A DNA stretch of 64,000 nt. Origin: Parvularcula bermudensis HTCC2503. GTDB lineage: Bacteria > Pseudomonadota > Alphaproteobacteria > Caulobacterales > Parvularculaceae. Shown here one piece after another: positions 36,682-45,752 of this stretch. Under the pieces are notes generated by a model. That model made no database searches. It was given only the letters and a program-made list of their open reading frames with translations, and was not told the origin of the DNA. The position numbers were made by a program, and so were the translations under genes. Where the stretch lies: NCBI RefSeq assembly GCF_000152825.2, contig NC_014414.1, positions 558,001 to 622,000 on the forward strand, read 5' to 3'. Numbering within the stretch: the first letter of the stretch is position 1; each line of letters starts with the position of its first letter.

Positions 36682-38339
36682 GCCACGCCTCCCTCACGCC
36701 GGAGGCGCTTAATCCGCCTTATCAGGTCCGCCGTAGACGGATCGTGCGACGCGACATCGACTTCCCCCTCAAGCTCAGCCAGGATTGTCTTGGCCAATCC
36801 CTTACCGAGTTCGACCCCCCATTGATCGAAGGCGTTGATATCCCAGAGGATCGACTGAACGAAAATTCGGTGCTCGTAGAGCGCAAGGAGCGCCCCCAGC
36901 GCCTCAGGCGTGAGCCTTTCAACCAATAGGCTGATTGTGGGCCGATCCCCCGGAAAGCTTCGATGGATCGCCAGACGATCTGCCGTCTCCGGATTTTTTC
37001 CCGTGGCCAAGGCCTCCGACCTCGCTGCCTCGACCGAACGCCCCGCCATCAACGCTTCGGGTTGGGCCAGGAAATTAGCAAGCAGCTTCTCGTGGTGGTC
37101 GCCGACCTCGACCTGACCGCAGGCCGCAGCAATAAAATCGCAAGGGATGACATCCGTTCCCTGATGCAACAATTGATAAAATGCGTGCTGACCATTCGTG
37201 CCTGGCTCACCGAAGACAATGGCACCTGTCGGATAATCGACGACCTGGCCAGACCGGTCGATTCGCTTTCCGAGGCTCTCCATATCCGCCTGCTGAAGAT
37301 AGGCGGGGAGGCGGGCAAGACTTTGATCGTAAGGGAGAACGGCGCGCGCCGAATAGCCAAGGAATGACCGGTGCCATACATCGATCAAAGCCAGGCTTGC
37401 CGGCAAATTTCCTTCGAGAGGCATCGTTTCGAAATGACGGTCCATCCCCCGTGCCCCGGAGAGAAGATCTTCAAAACCGGACCAACCGATCTGAAGCGCA
37501 ATGGAAAGGCCGATTGCGGACCATAGGGAATAGCGCCCGCCGACCCAGTCCCAAAAGGCAAACATATTCTCTGGATCAATGCCAAAATCGGTAACCGCCG
37601 CTTCATTCGTCGAGAGGGCGACGAAATGCTTGGCGATCGCCGCTTCGTTACCGCCGCTGGACAAGAACCAGTTCCGCGCCGTTTCGGCATTCGTCATCGT
37701 TTCCTGGGTGGTAAAGGTCTTGGACGCAATGAGAAACAATGTCCGCTCAGGATCGATCTGCCGCAGGACCGAGGCAATGTCCGCCCCATCGACATTCGAC
37801 ACATAAAAAGTTCGTCGCCCGTCAACAGTGTACGGATCGAGAGCCCGCGAAACCATGGCGGGACCCAAATCCGATCCGCCGATCCCGATATTTACCACAG
37901 TATCGAGAGGCGCACCGCCATAGCCGTCATGGCGACCGTCATGAACCTTCTCGACGAAGGCCTTCATACGGTCCTTTACCGCATGGATGTCGGTTGTCAC
38001 ATTCTGTCCGTCGACCGTGTAAATCCGGTCAGAGGTATCGCGAAGCGCGACGTGCAGCACCGCCCGCTCCTCGGTTTCGTTGATCCGCTGCCCCCCAAAC
38101 ATCGCGTCGCGCCGTGCCTCGAAATCGCAGGCCCTTGCCAAGCCATAAAGGGCATCGAGAATGGTCTGGTTGACAGGCGTTTTGGAGTAGTCCGCATACA
38201 CCCCTGCCGCCTCAAGGGAGAAATGCGCGACACGCCCCGGATTGTGATCGAACAAATCAGACAGAGGAGGGGGCCCCTCCGCCGCGAGAGCTGTGAGCTT
38301 CTTCCAGGAAAAGGCGCGGGCCGAGGGATCAGTCACCAT
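36678..38339 (-). CDS. pgi: glucose-6-phosphate isomerase
   Basis: Interconverts glucose-6-phosphate and fructose-6-phosphate; 553 residues, the normal length. The first signature is NIGIGGSDLGPAMV and the second is GVELGKGLAKTI. The catalytic SKTFTTQET and EPGTNGQHAFYQLLHQG motifs are intact. Its start overlaps the stop of the upstream redoxin gene by 11 bases, so it is the third gene of a dsbD-redoxin-pgi operon. Confidence 0.97.
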   Translation of the reverse strand: MVTDPSARAFSWKKLTALAAEGPPPLSDLFDHNPGRVAHFSLEAAGVYADYSKTPVNQTILDALYGLARACDFEARRDAMFGGQRINETEERAVLHVALRDTSDRIYTVDGQNVTTDIHAVKDRMKAFVEKVHDGRHDGYGGAPLDTVVNIGIGGSDLGPAMVSRALDPYTVDGRRTFYVSNVDGADIASVLRQIDPERTLFLIASKTFTTQETMTNAETARNWFLSSGGNEAAIAKHFVALSTNEAAVTDFGIDPENMFAFWDWVGGRYSLWSAIGLSIALQIGWSGFEDLLSGARGMDRHFETMPLEGNLPASLALIDVWHRSFLGYSARAVLPYDQSLARLPAYLQQADMESLGKRIDRSGQVVDYPTGAIVFGEPGTNGQHAFYQLLHQGTDVIPCDFIAAACGQVEVGDHHEKLLANFLAQPEALMAGRSVEAARSEALATGKNPETADRLAIHRSFPGDRPTISLLVERLTPEALGALLALYEHRIFVQSILWDINAFDQWGVELGKGLAKTILAELEGEVDVASHDPSTADLIRRIKRLRREGGVA

Positions 38340-38922
38340 ATTTCACCGAACATCCGTAGGGTTTGGTTTGGGGGACGACGATCTGGCGATCGTTATCGAG
38401 ACTGCGCATGGCCTGCTCGACGTAATTATCCGCCCGGGCCAGGTCGTTCTTGTCCGCCGACGGAATGCTATCGATCGCCCCTGCATAGCGAAGGGCTTGC
38501 TGCTCACCGGCGGCGATGACGAACATATGCGGCGTTGTCTTCGCTTCATAGAGGCGGCCGATATCGCCCTCGGAATCGAGGATGACATAGCTCGGATTTG
38601 CGCCGCGACTTTTGGTCAAAGCGTTCGCCTCCTCAGCGGTGACAAAGCCTTGTTTCCCTGGTGCCGAAGAAACAACCGTGATCCACACCGTGTCGTCGGC
38701 CCGCGACCGTTTTTGTAAGGTCTGCATATTGCCGCTCGAATAATGTTTCTGGACGAACGGACACAGATGATTTGACCATTCGAGGATCACGCGTTTGTCG
38801 CTGAGATCGGACAGGGTAATGGTTTCGCCAGTGGTCGTACGGGCGGTGAAATCCGGGGCCGTCTCTCCGATCCGCGGCCCGGCCAGAAGGGCAAGAGCGC
38901 TAAGAGCAAAAGCTGTGAGCAT
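38329..38922 (-). CDS. thioredoxin/peroxiredoxin-fold secreted protein
   Basis: A 197-residue protein with a signal (MLTAFALSALALLAG) and an AhpC/TSA-type redoxin fold: GETAPDFTARTTTGETITLSDL is the typical opening. The reactive cysteine is in HLCPFVQKHY. There is only this one Cys until the C-terminal YGCSVKY. The ATG at 38922 has GGAGG nine bases upstream; a TTG 15 bases earlier overlaps that site. It follows the DsbD-like gene by 21 bases and overlaps pgi, so it may be an electron acceptor of the DsbD-like protein in the periplasm. Confidence 0.82.
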   Translation of the reverse strand: MLTAFALSALALLAGPRIGETAPDFTARTTTGETITLSDLSDKRVILEWSNHLCPFVQKHYSSGNMQTLQKRSRADDTVWITVVSSAPGKQGFVTAEEANALTKSRGANPSYVILDSEGDIGRLYEAKTTPHMFVIAAGEQQALRYAGAIDSIPSADKNDLARADNYVEQAMRSLDNDRQIVVPQTKPYGCSVKYGD

Positions 38923-38943
38923 AGAGGTAACCTCCAAAAAGGG

Positions 38944-41163
38944 TCAGGTGCCCGGGGCCGCCACCGTGGCGACAACGAGATCGACGGAAAGGATCTGAGG
39001 CAGCATCCGGCTCTCCCCCCGCTGATCGTAATATAGATAAACCGGGATCCCACCGAGACCCAATCGCTCCAATTCCGCTGTGATTTGCGGATCGGCCCGG
39101 GTCCAATCGGCAACGACATAGGCCACATTCGCCGCTGCAAAGGCTGATTTCACCCGCGCCGTATCGAGCACCGTGAGCTTGTTCACTTGGCAGGTAATGC
39201 ACCATGCGGCGGTAAAGTCGACAAACACCGGTCGGCCTTCGGCGATGAGGCCCGCGACGGTGTCAGGGGACCAAGGGATGGCCGTCATCGTCTCCGCCCC
39301 CCCCGATGCGGGGGCGGCACTGACCGCAGGGATCCGCGCGAGGGGCACGACAGCCAGAAGGGCACTGAAAGCGGCAAGGGCGCGCCATCTCGACCCTGCA
39401 TGCGTCTGGGACTGGGACAGCCCGAAGAGATAGGCCGCAAGACCGCTTGCCAACAGCGCAAGACCGAGCAGCAAGACCCCGGTGGGCCCGGTCTGCACGC
39501 TCAACAGCCAGATCAGCCAAACCAATGCCGCAAAGAGTGCAAAGGAGAAGAGCTGGCGCAGAATGACCATCCAGGGGCCCGGTCGTGGCAAGACCCGCAC
39601 CGCTTTGGGGACAAAGCTCAACCCGAGATAGGGAAGCGCCAGACCAAGACCGATGCTGAGGAAGATCACAAGACCGATAACCGGATCGGCGGCCAAGGCC
39701 AGGCCCGTCGCCCCGCCGAGAAAAGGGCCGATACAGGGCGCGGCCACCGCGACCGCCAGAACCCCCGTGAAGAACGCACCGGCCGCCCCCGGCTTCTTCG
39801 TCAATTGGTCCCCTGTGCCTTGGACCGAGGTCCCCATCTCGTAGACACCGAGCAGATTGAGCGCCACGAGGAACAGGATGACGGCGAAAATCCCCACCGC
39901 AAGGGGGGATTGCAAGTGAAAGCCCCAGCCAAGGCCCTCCCCTGCGGCGCGAAGACCGAACAGCAGCGCCGCCAGCCCGCCAAACGTGGTCAGCACCCCT
40001 GCGGTATAAAGAAGCCCGTGGCGCCTGATCGTCGGGCGCTCCTCCCGCGATAGCGCCGCAAAGCCGAGGGCTTTGAGAAAAACGATAGGGAACACGCACG
40101 GCATCAAATTCAGCACCACCCCGCCGAGCAGTCCGAGCACCATGCCGGCCAGAAGGCTCGGTCGACCGGGCGCATCGGCCAGCGACGGCGCTGCGGAAAC
40201 CATCTGGTCAGACGTGTCTCCCGCCTGTCCCCCTTCCGAAAGGGTGGTGTGCGGCGGGGTCAGCCGTGGCGGATCTTCGGGGGGGGCCAGTTGCGTGGCG
40301 CTGATGCGGTAACCGCGGCGCCCGTTTTCCCCCTCGATCACGACCACCCCGCTCAAGCTTTCCGGCAGCCGCGCGCGATAGGCAAAGCCCGCCTCGAAAC
40401 CGTAATAGTCTCGACCGTTCCGGCTGGCGCGATAGACCTCCCCGGCGGGCTCGATCAGCGACGGGGCATAGGGGAAAAAGGTCGCTTGCCCCATGGGCGC
40501 CCCCTCCATCACCAAGACCGGCCCCCGGTCGCCATCATAATAGGCGGCGTCGAAGGGCGCAGGCTGCGGCAATGCGCGACGGGCCCGCTCGATCGTCACC
40601 GCCGCCTCGACGCCCCCCGTCGACATCGCGGCGATGGGCAGCGGCAGGGTCAGGGTCGCGGTTTCCGGGACGCATTGGATCTTACAGATCAAAAAGTCCG
40701 CTTTCACGGTGATATCAACCGTCGTCCCGGGGATCGCCGCTTCAGGGATACGAAACGGAATGAGAAAGACGACCCGGCCCTCATGGCCATAATTGACCAA
40801 AGGCGGCACAGGGAGGCGTTGGGGAAGGGGATAGGCGGGCTCGCCCGCAACGAACCCGTCGGGCACCTGCCAGGTCAGCCGCAGGGGCAAGCCGGAATCA
40901 CCGGGATTACGCCAATAGACGTGCCAATGCGCGTCGAGATCCTGGATCAGGGCGAGGGTCATGGTCTCCCCCGGCACCCCCGCCGTCTGCCCCGCCACGA
41001 GGCGGGAGGCGGCATGACCCGACCTCACCGTCTCTGAGCTCTGGGCGAGCGCCCCACTCGCAAGACCCGCCCAAAGAAAAATCAGGCCGACCGCCCCCAA
41101 CAAACGGCGGAGGATCAGGACGGGCACCAACGGGAAAAGGGCGGAAAGGTGGAGGGTGAACAT
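38944..41163 (-). CDS. DsbD-like thiol:disulfide interchange protein
   Basis: A 739-residue protein that should carry reducing power from the cytosol to the periplasm. In order: signal peptide ending GALAQ; an N-terminal beta-sandwich domain with a C-x3-C pair in LICKIQCVPE; a membrane core of about eight helices with the two CcdA-type cysteines in LMPCVFPIVFLKALG and APCIGPFLGG; and a C-terminal thioredoxin domain with WCITCQVNK. It is a DsbD/ScsB-type layout, longer than E. coli DsbD because the N-terminal part is bigger. ATG 41163 begins the signal. The following gene encodes a periplasmic redoxin. Confidence 0.9.
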   Translation of the reverse strand: MFTLHLSALFPLVPVLILRRLLGAVGLIFLWAGLASGALAQSSETVRSGHAASRLVAGQTAGVPGETMTLALIQDLDAHWHVYWRNPGDSGLPLRLTWQVPDGFVAGEPAYPLPQRLPVPPLVNYGHEGRVVFLIPFRIPEAAIPGTTVDITVKADFLICKIQCVPETATLTLPLPIAAMSTGGVEAAVTIERARRALPQPAPFDAAYYDGDRGPVLVMEGAPMGQATFFPYAPSLIEPAGEVYRASRNGRDYYGFEAGFAYRARLPESLSGVVVIEGENGRRGYRISATQLAPPEDPPRLTPPHTTLSEGGQAGDTSDQMVSAAPSLADAPGRPSLLAGMVLGLLGGVVLNLMPCVFPIVFLKALGFAALSREERPTIRRHGLLYTAGVLTTFGGLAALLFGLRAAGEGLGWGFHLQSPLAVGIFAVILFLVALNLLGVYEMGTSVQGTGDQLTKKPGAAGAFFTGVLAVAVAAPCIGPFLGGATGLALAADPVIGLVIFLSIGLGLALPYLGLSFVPKAVRVLPRPGPWMVILRQLFSFALFAALVWLIWLLSVQTGPTGVLLLGLALLASGLAAYLFGLSQSQTHAGSRWRALAAFSALLAVVPLARIPAVSAAPASGGAETMTAIPWSPDTVAGLIAEGRPVFVDFTAAWCITCQVNKLTVLDTARVKSAFAAANVAYVVADWTRADPQITAELERLGLGGIPVYLYYDQRGESRMLPQILSVDLVVATVAAPGT

Positions 41164-41210
41164 AGGCTCATCAGCGGCTCTGCCTTCCCTAAGCCTCCGA
41201 TGAGGTCCGA

Positions 41211-42224
41211 TCAACGGCGCCCGTCTTGCCGCGGGGCGGAGGGCCGAACCTCTCCCCGCCCGGGACCGAGATTGAGATCCCGAGGGTTCCACGGGCCATA
41301 GGAGAAGCTGCGCGCCCCGGGGCCGGGGGCAAATCCGTGGAAGGGGATGCGCATGCCTTCGGGGGCCGGAGGGGGCGGCAACGCCTGGGGGGGGCGACGC
41401 CGACCGAATAGGCGGGTCAGCAAGGTGGGCTCCTGGGTATAACTCACCGATTGCTTGGACAGCTTGTCGGGGAACAATTCCATCAACGCGGCGATCTCCT
41501 CGGGCATCTCGGTGGAGGTGTGAAGGCCGATCTCCCGTGCCTCGGCGGCGTCAATGGGATAATCATGGGTCCAGCGGCCGCTCGACAATTCCTCGGCAAT
41601 GGCATGGGCCGCATTGGGGGAGACCGTCCCCGACAAGAGATCCTTCGCCGCGCGCTCTAATTGCTGCTGCGCTTTACGGGCGACATCGGCCAGGACCCAG
41701 GTGAAATCCTCAATGGTGTCAGGGCTTTTCGTCTCGGTCACATGGGCGATCGACGCCGCCGGAAGCCCGCCGATCTGCGGATCGATCGGCCCCAGAACCG
41801 CATGGTCATTGAGGATGATATTGTCCGCGGCAAGGGCGATCAATGTGCCGCCCGACATGGCGTAATGCGGCACGAACACCGTTTTTGGCCCTGCATGCGC
41901 CTTGATGGCCCTGGCGATCTGAAGCGCCGGAAGGACCAACCCGCCAGGCGTATGCAGAATGATTTCGAGGGGCGTTCCGGCGGGGGTGGACCGGATGGCA
42001 TTCAACACATCCTCGGCATCGTTGAGATCGATATAGCGAAGCTGCGGAATGCCAAGGAGGCCCATAGGTTCCTGCCGATGGACGATGGCGATGATCCGAC
42101 TTTTCCGCGCCCGCTGGGTGCGTGCGAAAACGGTTTCGATGGCCGCCCGGCGCTGTCGCCGCGCCAAGATCGGCAGGACGAACAGGACAACAAAGAACAA
42201 GCCCCAGATGAAAATGCTTTCCAT
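41211..42224 (-). CDS. SDH_sah-type serine protease-like membrane protein (ClpP fold)
   Basis: A 337-residue protein with an N-terminal membrane anchor (IFIWGLFFVVLFVLPILA) and a ClpP/crotonase-like domain. The nucleophile region is YAMSGGTLIALAADNIILN, following an LHTPGG oxyanion-like loop. This matches the SDH_sah (serine dehydrogenase proteinase) family related to SppA and NfeD, which cleave membrane or signal peptides. The ATG at 42224 has GGGGGAGG upstream. The C-terminal ~70 residues are a Pro/Gly/Arg-rich tail. It is probably membrane-bound; substrate unknown. Confidence 0.8.
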   Translation of the reverse strand: MESIFIWGLFFVVLFVLPILARRQRRAAIETVFARTQRARKSRIIAIVHRQEPMGLLGIPQLRYIDLNDAEDVLNAIRSTPAGTPLEIILHTPGGLVLPALQIARAIKAHAGPKTVFVPHYAMSGGTLIALAADNIILNDHAVLGPIDPQIGGLPAASIAHVTETKSPDTIEDFTWVLADVARKAQQQLERAAKDLLSGTVSPNAAHAIAEELSSGRWTHDYPIDAAEAREIGLHTSTEMPEEIAALMELFPDKLSKQSVSYTQEPTLLTRLFGRRRPPQALPPPPAPEGMRIPFHGFAPGPGARSFSYGPWNPRDLNLGPGRGEVRPSAPRQDGRR

Positions 42225-42345
42225 GTCCTCCCCCGGATACCCCGCTTTCCCACCGCAAGCTTCCCCCAAGACCATCGGTCTGGCGAGTCAAAAGCACCCC
42301 GCAAGGGGCCTTTTCCCGACCTCGTAGCCGGATTAGACCCCGAAT

Positions 42346-43476
42346 GTGACCGATCTCATGATTACCGCCCCCGCCGACAGCGGCAATATCGCCGTCCTCG
42401 ATGCCAAAAACCCCAAGGCCGTTCGTCTGGCGATCGTCCCCGATGGAAAGGCAGCCTTCCACCAATGGTTCTATTTCCGTGTCGCGGGCGGTGAAGGGGT
42501 CCCCGTCACCTACCATATCGAGAATGCGGGGCAGGCCTCCTACGCCTTTGGGTGGCCGGACTACCGGGTATGCGTGTCCACCGATCTTGAGGAATGGACC
42601 CGGATCGATACACAGTACAAAGATGGCTGTCTGAGCTTTTCCCATAGAGCCGAGCAGAATGCCGTCTACTTCGCCTATTTCGCCGCCTATCCCCTAGAGC
42701 GATATCGGCAACTCGCCGCAGAACTCGTCGCGGCGGCGGTCCCCTGCGACCCGCTTGGCCCCTCAGTCGACGGTGAGCCGATTGATGTGTTTCGGTTCGG
42801 CGACCCCGGCAAAGATAAAAAACCGCTTTGGGTCATCGCCCGCCAGCACCCCGGAGAGAGCATGGGGTCCTGGTGGATGGAGGGCTTTCTTGAGCGCCTG
42901 ACCGACCCCGGCGACGCCACGGCGAGAGCGCTCAGGGATCGGGTGACACTCTATGTTGTGCCGCTGGTGAATGTCGACGGCGTTCGCCGCGGCCATCTGC
43001 GCACCAATGCGGCGGGAACCGATCTCAACCGCGCCTGGGCGGACCCTTCTGAGGACACCTCTCCCGAAGTCTTCTCCATCCGTCAGCGGATGGATGAAAC
43101 GGGGTGCGATTTCTTTCTCGACGTGCATGGCGATGAAGCGATCGCCAATAATTTCATTGCCGGCGCAGAAGGCGTGCCGGGGTGGACCCCCCGTCAGCAG
43201 GACCGCCTCGATGGATTTCGGGACGCCCTCAGCGCCCTCTCCCCCGCCTTTCAGACCGTCGAAGGCTATCCCGTCGATCCGCCGGGGCGCGCCAATCTCA
43301 GCATTGCCGCGAACCAGATTGCCCATCGCTTCGACTGTTTGTCCATGACACTGGAAATGCCGTTCAAGGACGCCAAGGTCCTGCCGGACCCGGAGGTGGG
43401 CTGGTCGCCAGAGCGGTGTCGGGCGTTGGGGCGCACCTGTTTGAGCGCGCTTTGGACAACGCTTCCTCTCCTCTAA
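42346..43476 (+). CDS. M14-family zinc carboxypeptidase (cytosolic-carboxypeptidase-like)
   Basis: A 376-residue protein. The N-terminal ~140 residues form the beta-sandwich domain that precedes the catalytic domain in cytosolic carboxypeptidases (CCP-type). The catalytic domain has the zinc motif HPGE (His168, Glu171), the third zinc ligand in FLDVHGDEA (His261) and a general-acid Glu in MTLEMPF. It probably trims C-terminal residues from peptides or tails; substrate unknown. A GTG start (42346) is used; ATG 42358 is equally likely. No signal peptide. Confidence 0.85.
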   Translation: MTDLMITAPADSGNIAVLDAKNPKAVRLAIVPDGKAAFHQWFYFRVAGGEGVPVTYHIENAGQASYAFGWPDYRVCVSTDLEEWTRIDTQYKDGCLSFSHRAEQNAVYFAYFAAYPLERYRQLAAELVAAAVPCDPLGPSVDGEPIDVFRFGDPGKDKKPLWVIARQHPGESMGSWWMEGFLERLTDPGDATARALRDRVTLYVVPLVNVDGVRRGHLRTNAAGTDLNRAWADPSEDTSPEVFSIRQRMDETGCDFFLDVHGDEAIANNFIAGAEGVPGWTPRQQDRLDGFRDALSALSPAFQTVEGYPVDPPGRANLSIAANQIAHRFDCLSMTLEMPFKDAKVLPDPEVGWSPERCRALGRTCLSALWTTLPLL

Positions 43477-43532
43477 CGCTGCGTCGGACTTTTCTGCCTG
43501 TCCCAAGAGCGTAATTCCTCTATGTTGGTGCT

Positions 43533-44390
43533 ATGAGCCGTCTGTCGCCCTCACCGCAAACGCCGCCCTGGCCCCTCCATAATGAGGAGGATTTCGAGGG
43601 GATGCGTCGGGCCGGGCAATTGGCCGCGTCCTGCCTCGACATGTTGACGAGAGAAGTCGTGCCCGGGGTCGACACCCTCACCCTGGACCGACTGGCACGG
43701 GAATTTGTGCTCGACCATGGCGCGGTATCGGCCACGATCGGCTATCGCGGCTATCGCCATGCCCTGTGCATTTCCCCCAACCACGTCATTTGTCACGGTA
43801 TTCCGGGGCAAAAACCGATCAACGGCAAGCCGCTGCGTGAGGGGGATATTGCCAATATCGATGTCACCGTCGTATTGGACGGCTGGCACGGTGACACCAG
43901 TCGTATGTATACGCTCGATCCGATCAGCGTGAAGGCGCAGCGATTGGTCGACGTCACCTTTGAATGCCTGTGGAAGGGCATCGACACGGTTCGGCCCGGG
44001 GCCACCTTGCGCGATATCGGCCAGGCTATTCAGTCCCATGCAGAATCCGCCGGCTTCTCTGTGGTGCGGGATTTTTGCGGCCACGGACTGGGACGCGCGT
44101 TTCATAATGCGCCGAATGTCGTGCACTATGGGGAGGTCAAGGACCATTTAGGCCGGACCCAGACCACCCCCGACACCCCGTTGACCGAAGGCATGTTCTT
44201 CACCATTGAGCCAATGATCAATGCGGGCAAACCCGATGTGCGTATGCTGAAGGACGGGTGGACGGCGGTCACGCGCGATCGGTCGCTGACCGCCCAGTTC
44301 GAACATTCCCTTGGCGTCACGGCCGATGGCGTTGACGTCTTCACCCGCTCCCCCGAAGGCCTCGACCGGCCCCCCTATGGCGCCTCCTGA
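43533..44390 (+). CDS. map: type I methionine aminopeptidase
   Basis: Removes the N-terminal methionine from nascent proteins. The 285-residue protein has all five metal ligands: Asp in NIDVTV and DTSRMY, His in FCGHGLGRAFH, Glu in TIEPMI and the final Glu in FEHSLGVT. An N-terminal extension of about 20 residues (LSPSPQTPPWP) is seen. It overlaps radC by 14 bases, indicating translational coupling. Confidence 0.96.
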   Translation: MSRLSPSPQTPPWPLHNEEDFEGMRRAGQLAASCLDMLTREVVPGVDTLTLDRLAREFVLDHGAVSATIGYRGYRHALCISPNHVICHGIPGQKPINGKPLREGDIANIDVTVVLDGWHGDTSRMYTLDPISVKAQRLVDVTFECLWKGIDTVRPGATLRDIGQAIQSHAESAGFSVVRDFCGHGLGRAFHNAPNVVHYGEVKDHLGRTQTTPDTPLTEGMFFTIEPMINAGKPDVRMLKDGWTAVTRDRSLTAQFEHSLGVTADGVDVFTRSPEGLDRPPYGAS

Positions 44391-45114
44391 TCGGTCTTCA
44401 CCGACATCGGTGGCCGCTCCCGGGCCAACCGGGCACCGCCAGCGGCTGAAAAGTCGGTTTCGTCAGGCCGGCGTCGACGGCATTCATGACTATGAATTAC
44501 TTGAGCTCATCCTGTTTGCCGCTATCCCGCGGAAAGATGTCAAGCCGCTGGCAAAGGCCCTTCTGTCTCGGTTTGGGACGGTGGCGGATGTGCTGTCCGC
44601 CCCGCGGACCCGCCTCCTTGAGGTTAAAGTTGATCTTGGCAGCGGGAAAACTTTGGCGATGACCGATGCCTCGGTGGACCAATTCCATCTGATCAAGGCT
44701 GCAGCCCTCCGTCTCTCCCAACAAAATCTGCTTGAGCGACCGGTCCTCTCATCCTGGGACAAATTACTCGCCTATGTCAGGGCGCAGATTGCGTACGAAA
44801 CGGTGGAGCAGTTTCGAGTTCTTTATTTGAACGCCAAGAATGTTCTGATCGCCGACGAAGTGCACGGCTCGGGGACCGTCAATCAAACCCCGGTTTATCC
44901 AAGGGAAGTGGTCAAGCGGGCGCTGCATCTCGACGCCAGTGCCCTGATCTTGATCCACAATCATCCCTCGGGCGATCCCACCCCCTCCACAGCCGATATA
45001 AAGGTCACCGCCCAATTGGTGGCCGCCGCCGCCACTGTTGGGGTGACCGTTCATGATCACCTTGTGATTGGGCGAGAGGGGCATGCCAGCTTTAAATCAT
45101 TAGGCTTATTGTGA
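44377..45114 (+). CDS. radC: DNA repair protein RadC family (JAMM domain)
   Basis: A 245-residue RadC-like protein. The N-terminal helix-hairpin region is GHRQRLKSRFRQAGVDGIHDYELLEL in overlapping parts, and the C-terminal JAMM metalloprotease-like fold has the zinc motif ILIHNHPSGDPTPS. Function is unsettled despite the name. The ATG at 44377 lies within map's last codons; the upstream in-frame part overlaps map. Confidence 0.93.
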   Translation: MAPPDRSSPTSVAAPGPTGHRQRLKSRFRQAGVDGIHDYELLELILFAAIPRKDVKPLAKALLSRFGTVADVLSAPRTRLLEVKVDLGSGKTLAMTDASVDQFHLIKAAALRLSQQNLLERPVLSSWDKLLAYVRAQIAYETVEQFRVLYLNAKNVLIADEVHGSGTVNQTPVYPREVVKRALHLDASALILIHNHPSGDPTPSTADIKVTAQLVAAAATVGVTVHDHLVIGREGHASFKSLGLL

Positions 45115-45187
45115 GTGATAGGCACGGGGCTTGCAGGCTCGTGCGGGGAACAACCCATAACATGTTCAGGGATGAGGAGAGCCGACC

Positions 45188-45409
45188 ATGAGCGAGAAAC
45201 TGACCGACAGCCGCATGCGTATTCAGCTAGCGCAGTTCTGCTTTGCCAATTCGATTGCCGTTGATGAGCTTTACGCGGCTCTTGGCGTCGATATGAGCAC
45301 CGCCGATGCCGAGGTCTTGGCCCATATGGCGGGGATTATTGACGGGATGACCGTGGCCGCCAATCGCATTCGGCAGCACGGCCTCGATAATTGGGCGTCG
45401 CAGAACTGA
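45188..45409 (+). CDS. small hypothetical protein upstream of an RHH protein
   Basis: A 73-residue soluble protein with a mixed helical pattern (SRMRIQLAQFCFANSIAVDELYAAL) and no recognised motif. A good AGGAG ribosome site lies upstream of the ATG. It overlaps the following ribbon-helix-helix gene by 19 bases. A role as partner or antidote-like protein is possible but unsupported. Confidence 0.6.
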   Translation: MSEKLTDSRMRIQLAQFCFANSIAVDELYAALGVDMSTADAEVLAHMAGIIDGMTVAANRIRQHGLDNWASQN

Positions 45410-45630
45410 TCAAGCGATCGGTCACCCTCCGCGGTCACCGGACCTCGGTCGCCCTGGAGGCGGCCTTTTGGGCGGCGCTCGACGAATGGGCGGTCCGACG
45501 GGGTGTTCCCGTCGCCCAGCTCATCCTCGACGCCGATTTGAAACGCGGATCGCAGGGGCTTGCCTCAACTCTCCGGGTGGAGCTGCTGGCCGCCGCCCGT
45601 CGTGGCGAGCTTTCCCCTCACAAGCCTTGA
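45391..45630 (+). CDS. ribbon-helix-helix domain protein
   Basis: A 79-residue protein. The opening KRSVTLRGHRTSVALEAAFW is diagnostic of the RHH_4 family of small alphaproteobacterial DNA-binding-like proteins. The helix EWAVRRGVPVAQLILDADL follows, and a C-terminal leucine-rich helix ends it. It begins with TTG inside the upstream gene, so coupling is likely. Target unknown. Confidence 0.75.
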   Translation: MGVAELIKRSVTLRGHRTSVALEAAFWAALDEWAVRRGVPVAQLILDADLKRGSQGLASTLRVELLAAARRGELSPHKP

Positions 45631-45683
45631 AGACCCAAGCACGGCCCCCTCTTTAGGGTCATCGGTGCCCCCCTGGCGGGGTC

Positions 45684-45717
45684 AAGAAAAACCCCTCGAA
45701 CCACAGGGGCCGAGGGG
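45684..45717 (-). terminator. intrinsic terminator of the tol-pal operon
   Basis: On the minus strand CCCCTCG-N12-CGAGGGG forms a perfect 7-bp stem directly followed by TTTTTCTT. It lies 36 bases after the pal stop codon and is the clearest Rho-independent terminator in the window. Confidence 0.88.
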
Positions 45718-45752
45718 GATCATTCTTACCAACCGATCGGTCGGCCAGGCTT

